From: Trema orientale
Lineage: Eukaryota; Streptophyta; Magnoliopsida; Rosales; Cannabaceae
Direction: 5' to 3'
DNA: 64,000 nt
Assembly (NCBI GenBank): GCA_002914845.1
Contig: JXTC01000038.1
Location: 872,407-936,406 of the forward strand
A program made the position numbers and the translations under genes. Below the pieces are notes generated by a model, which was given only the letters and a program-made list of their open reading frames with translations, was not told the origin of the DNA and ran no database searches. Shown here piece by piece: positions 25,422 to 37,440 of this stretch (position 1 is its first letter; each line of letters starts with the position of its first letter).

Positions 25422-26318
25422 TTATCTTACAGTGGATAATGCAACTGAATGAGCCCAGAACCTAATATGATCCTTCATGTCGATTTCATTACCTGAAATT
25501 GGTATCTTCAAACTCATCAATGGAGACTTCTCCTTCTTTCTTTGAATATCCAAAACATCCCAAGCCTCAGATAGATAAGGCCTCGAAACCAAGCTCCCTA
25601 TATCTTGATCTTGAGCTTGATCATCACCATCAACTTCTCCTCTGTTTTGACCATTATTTTCACTCTGTTTCTTCCCTGCTAACCTCTGTAAGCCAGGGAT
25701 AATAGAAACCAGCTTCGAGTCTCTACACTCCTCCTCAGTAAACACAAAACCCAGATCCATAAACCCTTTTAGCTCCTCAAACTCAAGGTCAGTCAAGCTT
25801 TTGCTAGTACTGTTCCTCACTTTTCTCCTCCTCCTTTTGTTGACTTTCTTTTTGACCTTTACTACTTCAGCTGCTTCTTCTTCTTCTTTCTCTTCTTTCT
25901 CTTCTTTTATCAAACTAGTAGTAGTACTAGTACCAATATTTTCCTCTTGTTCGGGAAAATCCTTCACTTCTTTTCCCGAGAAAATGGTTTGAAGCTTTGG
26001 GGTGTTGAGGTTGAGAACTGAGCTTGGAGAGAGCTGAGAATCAGAGAAGAAACTCCCTTTGGATGATGATGAGTACTCTAATAGGTGCTCGCTTTGTGAT
26101 CTTACATTGAGGTGGTTTGGTTTTGGTAATGGAGAAAAGCAAATATCTTGATCATGATTTTGTGAAGAACAAGTTCCTTGGATTGTCAAATTTTCTGGGA
26201 AAATTCGCTCTTGATCATCAAGATCGTGATCATCATGAGATGGGTTTGTTATGGTACTGAAAATTGAGGGTCCAAACCAGTTTGAATCAAAGAGGCTTAG
26301 GACTTCATCTGCAGACAT
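25422..26318 (-). CDS. DUF1685 family protein (At2g42760-like)
   Basis: A single-exon frame of 298 residues starting MSADEVLSLFDSNWFG. The frame stays open 20 codons further upstream, but that extension is a translated A-rich leader (KKKRKKK), so the second Met is chosen. The middle is Ser/Asp-rich, then acidic (EEKEEKEEEEA), then strongly basic (KVKKKVNKRRRRK, a likely nuclear signal). The DUF1685 core follows: LTDLEFEELKGFMDLGFVF..EE, then LVSIIPGLQRL, RPYLSEAWDV, and the C-terminal DMKDHIRFWAHSVALSTVR. The function of this plant-specific family is unknown. Its position two genes from RPL11 and beside the DJC77-like gene matches, from memory, Arabidopsis At2g42760, which supports orthology. 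Confidence 0.9.
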   Translation of the reverse strand: MSADEVLSLFDSNWFGPSIFSTITNPSHDDHDLDDQERIFPENLTIQGTCSSQNHDQDICFSPLPKPNHLNVRSQSEHLLEYSSSSKGSFFSDSQLSPSSVLNLNTPKLQTIFSGKEVKDFPEQEENIGTSTTTSLIKEEKEEKEEEEAAEVVKVKKKVNKRRRRKVRNSTSKSLTDLEFEELKGFMDLGFVFTEEECRDSKLVSIIPGLQRLAGKKQSENNGQNRGEVDGDDQAQDQDIGSLVSRPYLSEAWDVLDIQRKKEKSPLMSLKIPISGNEIDMKDHIRFWAHSVALSTVR

Positions 26319-26433
26319 CTTTTTTTTTCTTTTTTTTTTGGGAATTACGGAATTTTGAAGCTTTGGGAAGATATGCACTAGAATTAGATAGGCTTTCTGG
26401 TGCTCTGTGCCACCTGGAGTGGAGATAAGAAGG

Positions 26434-26442
26434 ATTTATATA
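26434..26442 (-). promoter_or_regulatory. Probable TATA box of the DUF1685 gene
   Basis: TATATAAAT on the minus strand, about 115 bases upstream of the chosen ATG. Spacing to a transcription start would leave a leader of roughly 85 bases. Confidence 0.55.
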
Positions 26443-26449
26443 TGGATAG

Positions 26450-26923
26450 AAGTTAATGCATTCATTCATACACATATATTTAGTTCTTGTCTTAAATGCC
26501 CCCGATTTTAGGCCAATATTTCGCATTTAGTACATGTGGTAAAATTATATTTTATAATATTTGCACGTGTATTCCAATGTGGAAATTTTGTTGATGTTAA
26601 TTCTACTATCAATCAATATCTGACAGCTGGCAAATGGGTCACTCTCTAAAAAGTGGTGCGTTCAGATTCAGCTATTCAAGTATTCAACCGGATAAAAAGA
26701 AGTTGGTACTGCTGACTGTACAAAGACACATCACACAAGAACTAATGTTCTATTTCTATACAAGCCAGAGGAAAAAAAAAGTGGCAATGTTCAATATTAT
26801 TTCATAGTTTTTCTTTTAGAAAAAAAAATATTTGAACGAAAATTTCATTTCATCAAACAAAAATTAAAAACGAATTTAATAAAGTACATAACTATAAATT
26901 ATTCATTGCAAAAGACAATCCGG
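26450..26923. other. Intergenic promoter-side DNA
   Basis: Between the DUF1685 TATA box and the copia element. AT-rich, with A runs at 26771-26780 and 26820-26828. Nothing else is supported. Confidence 0.5.
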
Positions 26924-27138
26924 TGTCAAGAGTATTAATGACTCAGTAATTAGTTAGTCTCTACTGTTAAGCTGTTGTAAATATTGTTAGTAGGTTTGCC
27001 ACCTAGCAATGTTAGTTAGAGATGTACAGATTAGTTTGTTACTATTTGTTAAGACTCGTATTTAAGACTTTGTAATTAGCTCTTACAATTCAATGAAATC
27101 AGATTAATTCATCTCAGTCTTTAATGTATCTTTCTTAA
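26924..27138 (+). repeat. 5' LTR of the copia element
   Basis: Starts TGTCAAGAGTATTAATGACTC and contains a poly-A-signal-like AATGAAAT near 27092. It ends a few bases before the primer-binding site. Pairs with 31476-31690. Confidence 0.85.
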
Positions 27139-27190
27139 TATGGTATCAGAGCAAGAAATATCTAGGAGTGAAACTTTTACTTCGACAACC

Positions 27191-28195
27191 ATGGATGCAA
27201 GAGCTCGAGCTTCGTCTTCCTTATCACGATTTGCTCTGATCACGTTTAGCCACTCTCTGTCAATCAAATTGGATAATCATACCTTCTTTTTGTGGAAGCA
27301 ACAGGTCAATGCTGCAATTCGTGGCTATAACCTCACTCGATTTCTCAACTCTACAATAGTGCCTTCGAAGTTTTTGAGTAATGTCGATGAAGTTGCGGGT
27401 CGATACAATCCAGAATATCTTGAATGGGAGCAGCAAGATCAACTTCTTGTTTCATAGCTTCTTTCGTCTATGACTGAGAATCTGCTGACTCGAATGGTTG
27501 GATGTGACACCTTTACTCAAATTTGGGATTGCCTCCATCAGTACTTTGCAGCTCAAAATCGTGCTAAGATAAGTCAATTCAAGACTCAACTTCGTAATAC
27601 CAAAAAGGTTTCCATGTCCATTGATGCTTATCTATTGAAAATTAAAGGTTTTGTTGATATGCTGGCGTCAATTGGTTATGTCTTTCCTTCTGAAGATCAT
27701 ATAGAGATTATCTTTAATGGTCTCCCTAAAGAATTCAATACATTCATTCTTTCGGTTAATTCCAAAACAAATAAGTACTCTGTGGCTGAAATTGAGGCTC
27801 TTTTACTGGCTCATGAGGCAAGAATTGAACCAGATGCAAAAGAGCTTGATTCAAGCTCAAGTTCTACTGAAGCTAATCTTGCTCTTCATTCTGGTTCTCG
27901 TAATGATTTTCCTGGGCATCGAGGTGGTGCTAATACCCGTGGTGGTTTCACTAGTGGTCGGGGAAATTTCTATTCCTTTCAGAATAATTCTTCTAATTGT
28001 GGTGGTTTTCATTCTCATACTGGCCGAAGTGGAGGAAGATACCGTTGGAATTCAAATTGGGGTCAAGACAAACCTCAATGTCAACTGTGTGGTAAAGTGG
28101 GTCATCTGGTCTCACAATGCTTTTATCGATTTGATCGATCCTTTCAAGGTCCAGCTTCGCTTCAGGGGTCCAACTTTGCTTTTCAGCATAAATAG
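27191..28195 (+). pseudogene. copia gag (UBN2-type) with CCHC zinc knuckle, one in-frame stop
   Basis: Starts at ATGGATGCAAGAGC (27191); an ATG at 27140 merely falls in the primer-binding site. The frame reads LDNHTFFLWKQQVNAAI, is broken by TAG at 27455-27457, and continues in the same frame (MTENLLTRMVGCDTFTQIWD, FVDMLASIGYVFPSEDHIE). A Gly/Ser/Asn-rich stretch leads into CQLCGKVGHLVSQC (C-X2-C-X4-H-X4-C), the nucleic-acid-binding knuckle. Only one base change separates the internal TAG from a Trp codon. The frame ends at 28195. Confidence 0.92.
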
Positions 28196-31100
28196 AGTCC
28201 AAATATGTAGGCCATGCTCGCTTTTCAGCTTCCACCTATGCAAGCCATAATTGTTGCACCAGATACAATTGCTGATACCAATTGGTACCCAGATTCTGGT
28301 GCTACCAACCATGTCACTCCTGATTTGTAGAACCTCATGACTGGCCCTGAATTATTTGGTCATGAACAAATCCATATGGGAAATGGCTCAGGTTTGCTCA
28401 TAAAACATGTTGGACAATCTACCTTTCAATCTCCTTTTAAATCCAAAACTCTTTTGTTAAATCAACTTTTACATGTTCCAGCTATTACAGAGAATCTCTT
28501 AAGTGTTTCTAAATTTGCTTCTGATAATAATATTTTCTTTGAATTTCATTCCAATTCATGTTTTTTCAAGGATCAGGTGTCCAAGACAGTTCTCCTGGTT
28601 CGGAAGCTTAAAGATAGATTATATGTTTTTGATCATACTCAGATGGGTTCTCTTTCCAAGTCTGTACAACCTTCACATTCTACTTTTAATAATGCTTCTA
28701 CTTCCTGTAATGTGCTCACATCACAAACTAATGTTGGTTCACATTATTCATCTCTTTTTCAATTGTGGTATAATAGGCTCGGTCACCCCTCTGCTAAGAT
28801 TGTAATATCTGTGTTTCAAAAGTGTAATATTCGTTCCATTAATAAAATGCCTACTGATTTTTACTCTACTTGTTGCATGGGAAAAATTTATAAGTTTCCT
28901 GTTCCTAGTTCAGAAACTACTTACTCACAACCTCTCTAACTCATTCACTCAGATTTGTAGGGTGCAACTCATGTCTTATCATTAAATAGTTACAGGTTTT
29001 ATATTAGCTTTGTTGATGCTTACTCAAGGTTTACCTGGATTTGCTTGTTAAGAACCAAATCTGATGCATTTCCTACTTTTCTCAATTTCAAGAAACAAGT
29101 TGAATTGTAATATAATCATTCTATTAGGTGTACTCAAACTGACTAAGGAGGTGAATATCGTGTCTTTACTAATTTTCTTACTCAAAATGGTATCATTCAT
29201 AAGATTTCTTATCCTCATACTCACGAACAAAATGGTGTTGTTGAGCGCAAACATAAACATATAGTTGAAAATATCTTACCATGTTAGCTCATGCTTCTAT
29301 GGATCTCAAGTATTGGGATGAAGCCTTTAGAGCTGCTGTATTCATTTGGAATAGATTTCTAACTCCTACTCTTCAAAACAAGTCTCCTCTAGAAGTACTT
29401 ACACATTCTAAACCTGATTACTCCATGCTTAAAGTCTATGGTTGTGCTTGTTATTCTAATATTAGACTTTATAACTCTTACAAACTTCAATTCAGATCAC
29501 TTTAGTATACCTTCTTAGGATATAGTTTAAATCACAAAGGGTATAAGTATCTAGCTCCTACTGGTCGAATTTATATTTCGCGTGATATTATATTTGAGGA
29601 ATATTCATTTTCCGTGTCTACCTCTACATTCTCGTCCCCTTCTATCTCCATTATCTTTTCTTCTCCTCTTTCTTCTGCTTCCCCTCCTCTGTCTTATTCC
29701 CTTTCTCCCACACCTGACTTCTCTAGCCCTGATAATAATGTCCAACATATTAATGACATTCAAGAACCTGTTCCTGTTGCTACAACTTTACCAATGCAGT
29801 AATTTTATCTCCACCATATTCTATGCTTCCTTGACATAGTATGCAAACTAGATCCAAATCTGGTATTTTCAAGCCCAAAGTATTTGTAGCTACTGCTAAA
29901 CCTACTACTGTTGAAGAGGCTCTTGCTCAACCTCATTGGAAGTCTGCAATGGAAGATGAAATATTAGCTCTTGAAAGAAACTCCACCTGGTCTCTATTAG
30001 ATATTCTTGCAAGAAGACAACCCATAGGCTGCAAGCAGGTTTTTCGTGTTAAAGAAAATTCTGATAGCTCTATACAGTGATATAAAGCTCGCTTAATTGC
30101 AAAAGATTTTTATCAGCAACCTAGATTTGATTTTACTGAAAAATTTAGTCCTGTAGTCAAGCCCATCACTATCTGTATTGTCCTCACTATTGCTTTTACT
30201 CGTGGATGGAAAATTAGATAGCTTGATGTTAACAATGCATTTCTCAATGGAATGCTTCATGAGGAAGTGTATATGATTCAACCTCCAGGCTTTGAGAATC
30301 CTAACTTGCCCACATCAGTTTGCAAGCTACATAAAGCTCTCTATGACTTAAAACAAGCCCCACGAGCTTGGTTTGATAAGCTTATTGTAGCTCTCCTCTC
30401 TTTTAGATTCACATCAGCTAAAGCTGATCAATCTCTCTTTACTTATTTGACTGCAAGTTGTACTACATTTGTGCTTGTTTATGTACATTCTAGTTACAGG
30501 GAGTGATTTTACTCAAGTGAACAAGCTTGTTACTTATTTGAATAAGCAATTTGCTCTAAAGGATCTAGGGGAAGTTAACTATTTTTTGAGCATCTATGTT
30601 CATCCTACTAACAATGGCTTGTTGCTTTCTCAGTCTAAATATATCAAAGATTTACTTTGTAAAGCACAAATGCTGTATGCCAATCCTTTGACTACACCTA
30701 TGACAAGTGGTCTAAAGCTGTCTGTCTTTAGCAGTGATCCTGTTGAAGATGTGCGACTATACAGTTCTGTTATTTGGGCACTGCAATATGTTACAATTAC
30801 TAGACTTGAAATCTCTTATTATGTAAACAAGGTGTGTTAATTTATGCATAATCCTTTACAAGCTCATTGGATTGCAGTCAAAAAGATCCTTCGATATTTG
30901 AGACATACTATTGTCTATGGACTTTATTTACAAGCTCAGCAGTCACTTGATCTTGTAGCCTTTTGTGATGCCAATTGGGCTGCTGATCCGAATGATAGAC
31001 AATTATCTTCTGGCCATTGTATCTACTTTGGTTCTAATCTCGTTGGTAGGCAGTCTAAAAAGCAACATACGATATCAAGGTCGAGTACTGAGGCTGAATA

Positions 31101-31470
31101 CTGTAACTTAGCTAATGTGGTTGCAGAGTTAACTTGGATATAGTTATTGCTTTCAGAACTAAGAATGTTTTACCAAATGTTCCAGTAGTGTGGTATGATA
31201 ATCAAAGTGTAGTTCCTTTAAAAAGGAAAAAAAGATAATCAAAGTACAGTAATGTTAGCAGCTAATCCTATTCTTCATGCACGAACAAAACACATTGAGC
31301 TAGACTTATATTTTGTTAGAGATAAAGTTCTATCTAGAGCTATTGAAGTCAGACATGTACCATCCATTGATCAGGTTGCTGATTGTCTTACAAAGGCAAT
31401 TTCAAGCTCACGGTTTCTAGTTCTCAGAACTAAACTCAGAGTTGAAGACTTATCAACCTTGAGTTTGAAG
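28196..31470 (+). pseudogene. copia pol (protease-integrase-RT-RNase H), multiply broken
   Basis: In order: a protease motif WYPDSGATNHVT near 28290; the integrase zinc region LWYNRLGHPS with CC near 28770-28880; an integrase core with YRFYISFVDAYSRFTW and HEQNGVVERKH (to about 29270); RT starting EEALAQPHWKSAMEDEI (about 29920) with [10 protein letters not shown] and [11 protein letters not shown]; and RNase H with FCDANWAADPNDR and SSTEAEY (about 30960-31110). There are stops in nearly every domain and frame changes near 29275, 30485 and 31150-31250. At 30480-30490 a short deletion removes the RT catalytic aspartate pair and shifts the frame. The element cannot code for an active polymerase. 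Confidence 0.92.
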
Positions 31471-31475
31471 GGGGC

Positions 31476-31690
31476 TATCAAGAGTATTAGTGACTCAGTA
31501 ATTAGTTAGTCTCTACTGTTAAGCTATTATAAATATCGTTAGTAGGTTTGCCATCTGGCAATGTTAGTTAGAGATGTACAAATTAGTTTGTTAGTATTTG
31601 TTAAGACTCATATCTAAGACTCTGTAATTAGCTCTTACAATTCAATAAAATTAGATTAATTCATCTCAATCTTTAGTGTGTAATCATAGT
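31476..31690 (+). repeat. 3' LTR of the copia element
   Basis: Follows the polypurine tract. Starts TATCAAGAGTATTAGTGACTC (TG changed to TA) and parallels the 5' LTR to about CTTTAGTGTG. Right boundary approximate. Confidence 0.8.
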
Positions 31691-34330
31691 TGCAAATTGA
31701 CATCCAGGAATGAAAAATTGCATACAACTCTACATATGAAAAGTAATTAGAGCGCACAAAACTCTACAAGAGACAAAACTAGAGTTTTATACCTAATTTT
31801 ATTCCCAGATAAAAGGTTTTTCTTATATTATATATGTGTATGGTATAAGTGTGTATTTATTTACGTGTTGGTTTCCACCTTGTCCTTGTATATGGATTCT
31901 CACTTGCAGTTGCAGAACAATATAAATAGAATAATTAAATAAAACGATTCCCATATATTTGTAGTCTATTTCAGTGATAAGGGTGTTGCTAACAAATAAA
32001 CTTGTTTGTACTAGAGAAAAAAGAAAGTGAGAACATATGCACACCAAATAATTAAATTATCTTGTTCCCTCTGAAGAAGAAGTTAGAAGTCTCTCCCAGT
32101 ATATTTTATTCTTCACATTTAATAATAAATACTCTACATTTTGACCAACAAAATTGGTTCTGGTAGAGTTGAACTGATTCAGCTAATTACAATTTTACCA
32201 TCACTTATATATGCTTCCAAGCCATGATTTAAGTAAATAGACATAATTGAATACAAATAAATAGTCTTCTTTCTTTTAAATATTTTAAAGATGAGATCAC
32301 ATTTTTAAATTGATATATAATCAATTTTGTTGCTGTTTAATCATGCGTAATATATGGTCCAAACAAGGGGTTGATTGGTAAGTGGGAAAATGGCTCCTCG
32401 AATCTTCAGATGCTCATGCTTTAGAAAAAGATCTACGAGTCACACTTCTACGCTTCTAGCTACTTTATATTTAAAATTTAGTTAACATAGTATATCTATT
32501 TTGGTCTCTTTCTAAGCATTACGTAAACGTGATGTAATAGGAGGATTTTGTTCTTCTGAAATACCAATATTGCCCCTTCTCTTCCACCGCAATTGCAACT
32601 TCACCCATGCCGCAATAATAGATTCATACATGTTATTTTAGAGGGGAAAATTGTAAGCTCTATATGTTGATTGTTGCCGATCTACACAGTACTCTCATCA
32701 CTCTTTTAGTATGTTGGAGAAATTCCACCATATGAGCACTGTATTGTTGCTTCATACATGCGCAGCTTAATTTTTGGCAAGCAAATAGTTATTAGTTCTA
32801 TATTTAATAGTTCTTCTATGCCACAAAATTTTGCTGAATATAGATATTTATATATATTATGATACATCATGATCATATCATTATTGCGTCTTACAAATAT
32901 TGGTACAATGACTAATACGGACTATATTTTTATAAGAAATTAAACTAGTAACTCAACTATTGCATATCGTTATTTCATGAGCAGAACTTTAGTCATGGTT
33001 TCGAACTTAATGTGACCTTAAGGTACAACTTTATAAAGTATGCACTAGACTCTTATATAAAATATTTTTATTGTTCAACTTTTAATATCAAAAATAAATA
33101 AATAAATAAAGTATGCACTAGACTCTTATATGCTTAAACGTGAAGTCATGCAGGTTTAAATTTCATCAGTACCATATGCACTGTGAACATGTTATAGATT
33201 ATTTATTTACAAATTCCTTTCTTTTTATAACTTGAATAATCACCTCGAATAATATTATTGGATGGGAATATTACGTACTTTTATATTATCTCTTTTATGA
33301 TAATCATAAATACTAACTAGTTATTATGTACACCAAAGTGTACATTCATGTGAAACTCCATTCTGAAGCCATAAAATCATGAATATAGTTATAACACAAA
33401 AGATTATTATCTAAAAAAAAGAGAGAAATAAATAAAGATTATTAGTACTCTTTCCACCTAAAAATTTTAAATACGCATTTTATAATAAATTTCCTTTAAA
33501 CATATAAGGTATCAAATGTTATTAGTTTTATATAAATCTGATAACAAAAAAGCAAAACTTAAAAAAAAAATGATAATAATAACAAAAACTAATGTATTGT
33601 ATTGTTAAAAAAAAAATAATGTATTGTAATTAACTATCCACGTCGACACGCTAATAGGTGGTGCTACATACATGAGAATCAAATATGCGGACAAATGAAT
33701 ATATGGATATATTACACGCACATACACACTCATTTAGTCATTTAAAGTCACACGCTGATCTTATTCAGGATTAAAAAGAAAAAATGAAAAGAAAAGTGAC
33801 ACCACTCCTTGTTGGCCATTCGATCTGATTGGTGGGTCATATAGCCATTTATTAAGTGGTAGGTTGGTATCACGTTGAACTGTTAATTGTATATTAATTT
33901 ATTCTTTTTAGTGGTTCTTTATAGCTAGAACCTTTGGAGTTTAAGGGCATGCAAATCATGTGAGGGATGGCGTTTGTAACTTTGTATCCCGTCCACACTC
34001 CACGCTATGTATATCTAAAAAAGGAAAGAATTAATATCAAAATAACTCTCCGAGTCCCTTAAAAGAAATTTTTTTTTTCGAGGAAGCTTATAATGATGGC
34101 ATTTTAAGTTAGGGTTTGAATTAAGACTTCTCGTACTGCTACTAACTAAACTATTGTTCTTCAACATGAAGTTCCTTTTGTTCCATTGAACTTTTACTAA
34201 CTTTAATATTGAAAGCAAGTGTGATTTTTAAGTAAGACTTATAATTTTATATAAGTCTGATACTACTAATATTAGTTTCAAAAGTACTATAAATATTCTA
34301 CATGATTCTCAAGTATTATTTTTATACAAT
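31691..34330. other. Gene-free AT-rich intergenic DNA
   Basis: No coding frame, RNA gene or bounded transposon is supported. A short direct duplication of AAGTATGCACTAGACTCTTATA occurs near 33037 and 33109 with an (AAAT)n stretch between. A C+T-poor, A-run-rich character dominates. Confidence 0.6.
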
Positions 34331-34335
34331 TATAT

Positions 34336-34729
34336 TGTTCAGTTTTAATTAATTTGGGCTTACATAGTTAATGACTCATTACTGACCCAATAAGGATTGA
34401 TAGAATCTCTATTAGCTATCAGCATATAAAGACATAACTATTAAGGTTTTGGTCCCCAAACCAAATAGAATGTACGCTCTTTTCCTCTGCCTCCATCAAT
34501 AGAGAGAGTTCCTATTGAGCATACATAGAGTATTCTAGCTATGGAAGACCTTCTACCTTTGTGCTCTTAAGAATTCATCGCTTTCGCTCACGTGATCACA
34601 TCTTTTGCTGTCAATAGCTACGTATTTAGGTTAGTCACAGTTTTCTCTCAACAAATCTTTTTCTGACAATTTGGCATGATATATTCTAGAATTGTATTTA
34701 GTTTGTCAATCCATAGAGCATGTCTAATA
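34336..34729 (+). repeat. 5' LTR of the deleted copia element
   Basis: Begins TGTTCAGTTTTAATTAATTTG and ends GAGCATGTCTAATA. Contains CAGCATATAAAGACATAACT (promoter-like) and AAGAATTCATCGCTT. About 100 bp shorter than the 3' LTR because sequence equivalent to about 37945-38050 is missing. Confidence 0.9.
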
Positions 34730-34731
34730 AG

Positions 34732-34743
34732 TGGTACCAGAGC
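34732..34743 (+). other. Primer-binding site (initiator Met-tRNA)
   Basis: TGGTACCAGAGC, two bases after the 5' LTR. It differs at one position from the identical-class site of the 27-kb copia element. Confidence 0.85.
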
Positions 34744-34982
34744 AGAAAATCATGTTAAATTGGTTAGAAAAATCATGAATGTCTCTAGTTTATCATATCT
34801 TTACCTATTTGGCTTTTTAGGGTTTAGATATTACATGTATGATTGATGAATTTTATACGATTTTGTTGAGATTATTGAGTATTTGAGAGTTGAATTATGA
34901 GCTTTGGGACATAAAGTTTGAAGATTAGGGTTAAAAATCGTATTAGGTTTGAGTTACCCGATTTTAAAATCGGGTAATACTA

Positions 34983-35175
34983 TTCAAAGCCGAGGCTTGG
35001 CACTGCTGCAACACAGCCTGCCATCGAGATGGCATTGCAGCGTCACATCAGTGGTGCTGCAGTGCCACACTTCAGAAATGATGGCCCTGCGGTGCCACAT
35101 TAGTGGCGCTGCAGCGCCATACTCCAGAAAGCATAGTGCCACAACACCACATTGTGGCATTATAGCGCCATCACC
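34983..35175. repeat. Degenerate GC-rich minisatellite in the copia leader
   Basis: Alternating phrases recur: CTGCA(A/G)(C/T)(A/G)C-type cores (GCTGCAGTGCCACACTTCAGAA, GCGCTGCAGCGCCATACTCCAGAA) alternate with ATGGCATTGCAGCGTCACATCAGTG-like units. The unit is about 50 bp, in a region far richer in G+C than its surroundings. An 86-codon frame through it has no known similarity and is not called a gene. Confidence 0.7.
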
Positions 35176-35824
35176 TAGGACTGGCCTATGCATCCAGATT
35201 ATAGGTTAATTTTTAATCTAACTAAAGTTCTAGGTCTTTTTTTTTTTTGGGGTAGAATTGAGTCATTTTTGATTCAATTCAAGGAGTTCCAACTCGAAAC
35301 TCGACTGAACAAGTTTATTTTCTCAACCCAGCTTAAGTACAACTCACACTTTATTTATTAAAAACTTTATTTGACTTTTAGAGTTGATAAAAGTGCTTAA
35401 AACTCAGTCGGTCATCTATCTTTATTTTGTGCATTGAAATTTTTCAGTTTAATATTTGGGCACTTTGGTTGCATTATTTGTTTAAATATTTTGAAATAAA
35501 TGAGTTGAAACAACATGTTGTCAAAATAACCTCTATTGTATAGATTTATTTGTTTTGAAATATTTGAATATTATGTTTTTATTGTTCATGTGAATAATTA
35601 CCGACCCAAAGGAAGGTGATTATTTGGCCGAATAATGAACACACCTGCGGTAATAAATATGTGATGGTTATTAAGTTTCTATGTGGATAGTAAATCGGCC
35701 CAAAGGAAGATTTACTGTTTGACGGAATTTACTGTCAATATTTGATTACTGTACTTAAGAGTACCGCTTATAAGTTGATAAGTCGACCCAAAGATAGACT
35801 CATTGATGTTGTGCTGGGTATCTT

Positions 35825-37336
35825 TGTTAGGATTATTCCCAAAAAGTGTTTATTATTTATAGATATTTATTGAATATTTTTGGATATTTAATAAAAGAAA
35901 TGTTAAAAAGATTTCATGATTTATTCATTAGAAAAATATTTTAATAAAGTTGTTTATTAAAGTTAAGACGTATTTTATCTAATTAAATCACATAAGACTA
36001 TTCACAACTAATAAGAGAAGTTGGACACTTCTCTTGGATCGTGTTGTAAGACTTTGTGTATTTATAGTATGTCTTAATCTATATTGATATGACTATATAC
36101 AAAAAGTCTTAGTGTGTAATATTGAATAAGGACCATATGAAATATGTTATTATAATAAGTGCCGTTGACAAGAATATATTCTCACAAACTTGATAATTAA
36201 CCTATGTCTTTCTTAATTTTGAAATAAGTGATGAACACGTGTTTATAACTTGTATTATTTGAGACTTTAAAAAGATACAGATCAATAAATTGACGATCTA
36301 GATTCTGATATTTTGGTAATGCATTATTATGGGCATTAGAAATATATACTTATAGATATGGAATCCATAACTCTATTATATAGAGAAATGAATACTACCT
36401 TGAGGAGCTATAGGAGCTTGGATGATTTAAACTTTAGCTAAGTAATTAATAAAATTAGATATTTTATTAATTGAAGACTTTCTGTAAGTCTGTTTATCCA
36501 TTAGATATAGTCTTGTATCAAAAAATTAAAAGATATAATTGGAAGAGAAAAATGATAATTTTACATAGTTCCGATTATCGGTATTCATGTGGGGATATAC
36601 ATGAAAATGTTAATTATCTAATGGACATAATTATTATAAAGTATCTTGTGATATTTATTTAATTCAAGAGTGTATTTTGGACCTTTAGTAGAATAAGTCC
36701 ATAACTAATAGTACAAACCTGTTTATATTAAAAGTTAATTGTAACTGGACCTCTGTCTATTGGAGCTAGAACTAAACAGGTCCATTTGGGTCCTCAATCT
36801 ACACCAACATCTTGGGCTGCATGAGATCAACTGGGCTCAAATAGTTTTCTGGACAATTAAACAAAAAGGATAAAAAGATCGGACTAATGGGTGAACCATT
36901 GGAGCCCACCACACTGCTAAATAAGCAATGAAATTCGGCTAGCCCCTATGCCCAATAAGGGTGGCTAAATTCTTCTATGGAGGAGCCTTATAGGCTCCTC
37001 TCTCTCTTTTGTATGTGACATTCAGTTTTAACTGAAATATTAGTTTGGCGGCTGCATAGAAAAGTGAGAAAGAGAAATTCTTGGAACCACCACTGAAGGC
37101 TATTGGAGTTCTTGGAGTTGATCAAGATCGAGGTGGCCACATACTTCTGCAGTTACAAGCTTGGAGCATAGGAAAGAAGACCCACTGGCAAAGCTATACA
37201 ATTTATTGTATATATTTAGACTATAACAAAGATCCTAAAAAGTTTTTATTAAAAACAATAATTTGAAAAAAATTTTATTTTCTAAACTTCCGCCTATCTT
37301 TGATTTTGTCATGTTTTTTGTAAATTATAACCAACA
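35825..37336 (+). mobile_element. LTR-only insertion, paralog of the 2.5-4.3 kb solo LTR
   Basis: Begins TGTTAGGATTATTCCCAAAAAG and ends TTATAACCAACA, matching the minus-strand LTR at 2532-4321 throughout, including TTTGTGTATTTATAGT (promoter-like), GAGGAGCTATAGGAGCTTGG and the inverted AGGAGCC..GGCTCCT near 36980. The flanking pentamers are ATCTT and ATACT, not a clean duplication. So either the duplication has decayed or a deletion removed one side when the host copia element lost its coding region. Confidence 0.88.
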
Positions 37337-37342
37337 ATACTA

Positions 37343-37440
37343 GCTCTTTATTAGTGGATCCGCTTACCAAAGATCTAACGCCTAAGATATTTCATGAGTA
37401 CACTGCTCATATGGGTATTGTATCTTTTAAAAATATTTAG
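37343..37440 (+). pseudogene. Remnant of copia pol C-terminus
   Basis: Reads SLLVDPLTKDLTPKIFHEYTAHMGIVSFKNI and stops at 37438-37440. VDPLTK near the end of RNase H is a hallmark of copia polyproteins. This shows that the deleted element at 34336-38403 once had a full coding region in the same orientation. Confidence 0.85.

Larger units (their letters stand above)
26924..31690 (+). mobile_element. Ty1/copia LTR retrotransposon, nearly complete but mutated
   Basis: Short LTRs of about 210 bp lie at 26924 to about 27138 and 31476 to about 31690. Both begin T(G/A)TCAAGAGTATTA and share AATTAGCTCTTACAATTCAAT. A primer-binding site for initiator Met-tRNA, TGGTATCAGAGC, is at 27141-27152, and a polypurine tract TGAAGGGGGC at 31466-31475. 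Domain order between them is gag, protease, integrase, RT, RNase H, which is copia order. LTRs differ at several positions, so the insertion is not recent. I could not find a clean target-site duplication, and the exact 3' boundary is uncertain by a few bases. Confidence 0.93.

Noticed and set aside
26319..26378. 20-codon N-terminal extension of the DUF1685 protein
   Set aside because: It is translated from an A-rich leader (KKKRKKK) and lies between the TATA box and the conserved MSADEVL start.
34949..35209. 86-codon plus-strand frame with His/Ser-rich repeats
   Set aside because: The frame only follows a degenerate minisatellite in a copia leader, and shows no gag similarity.
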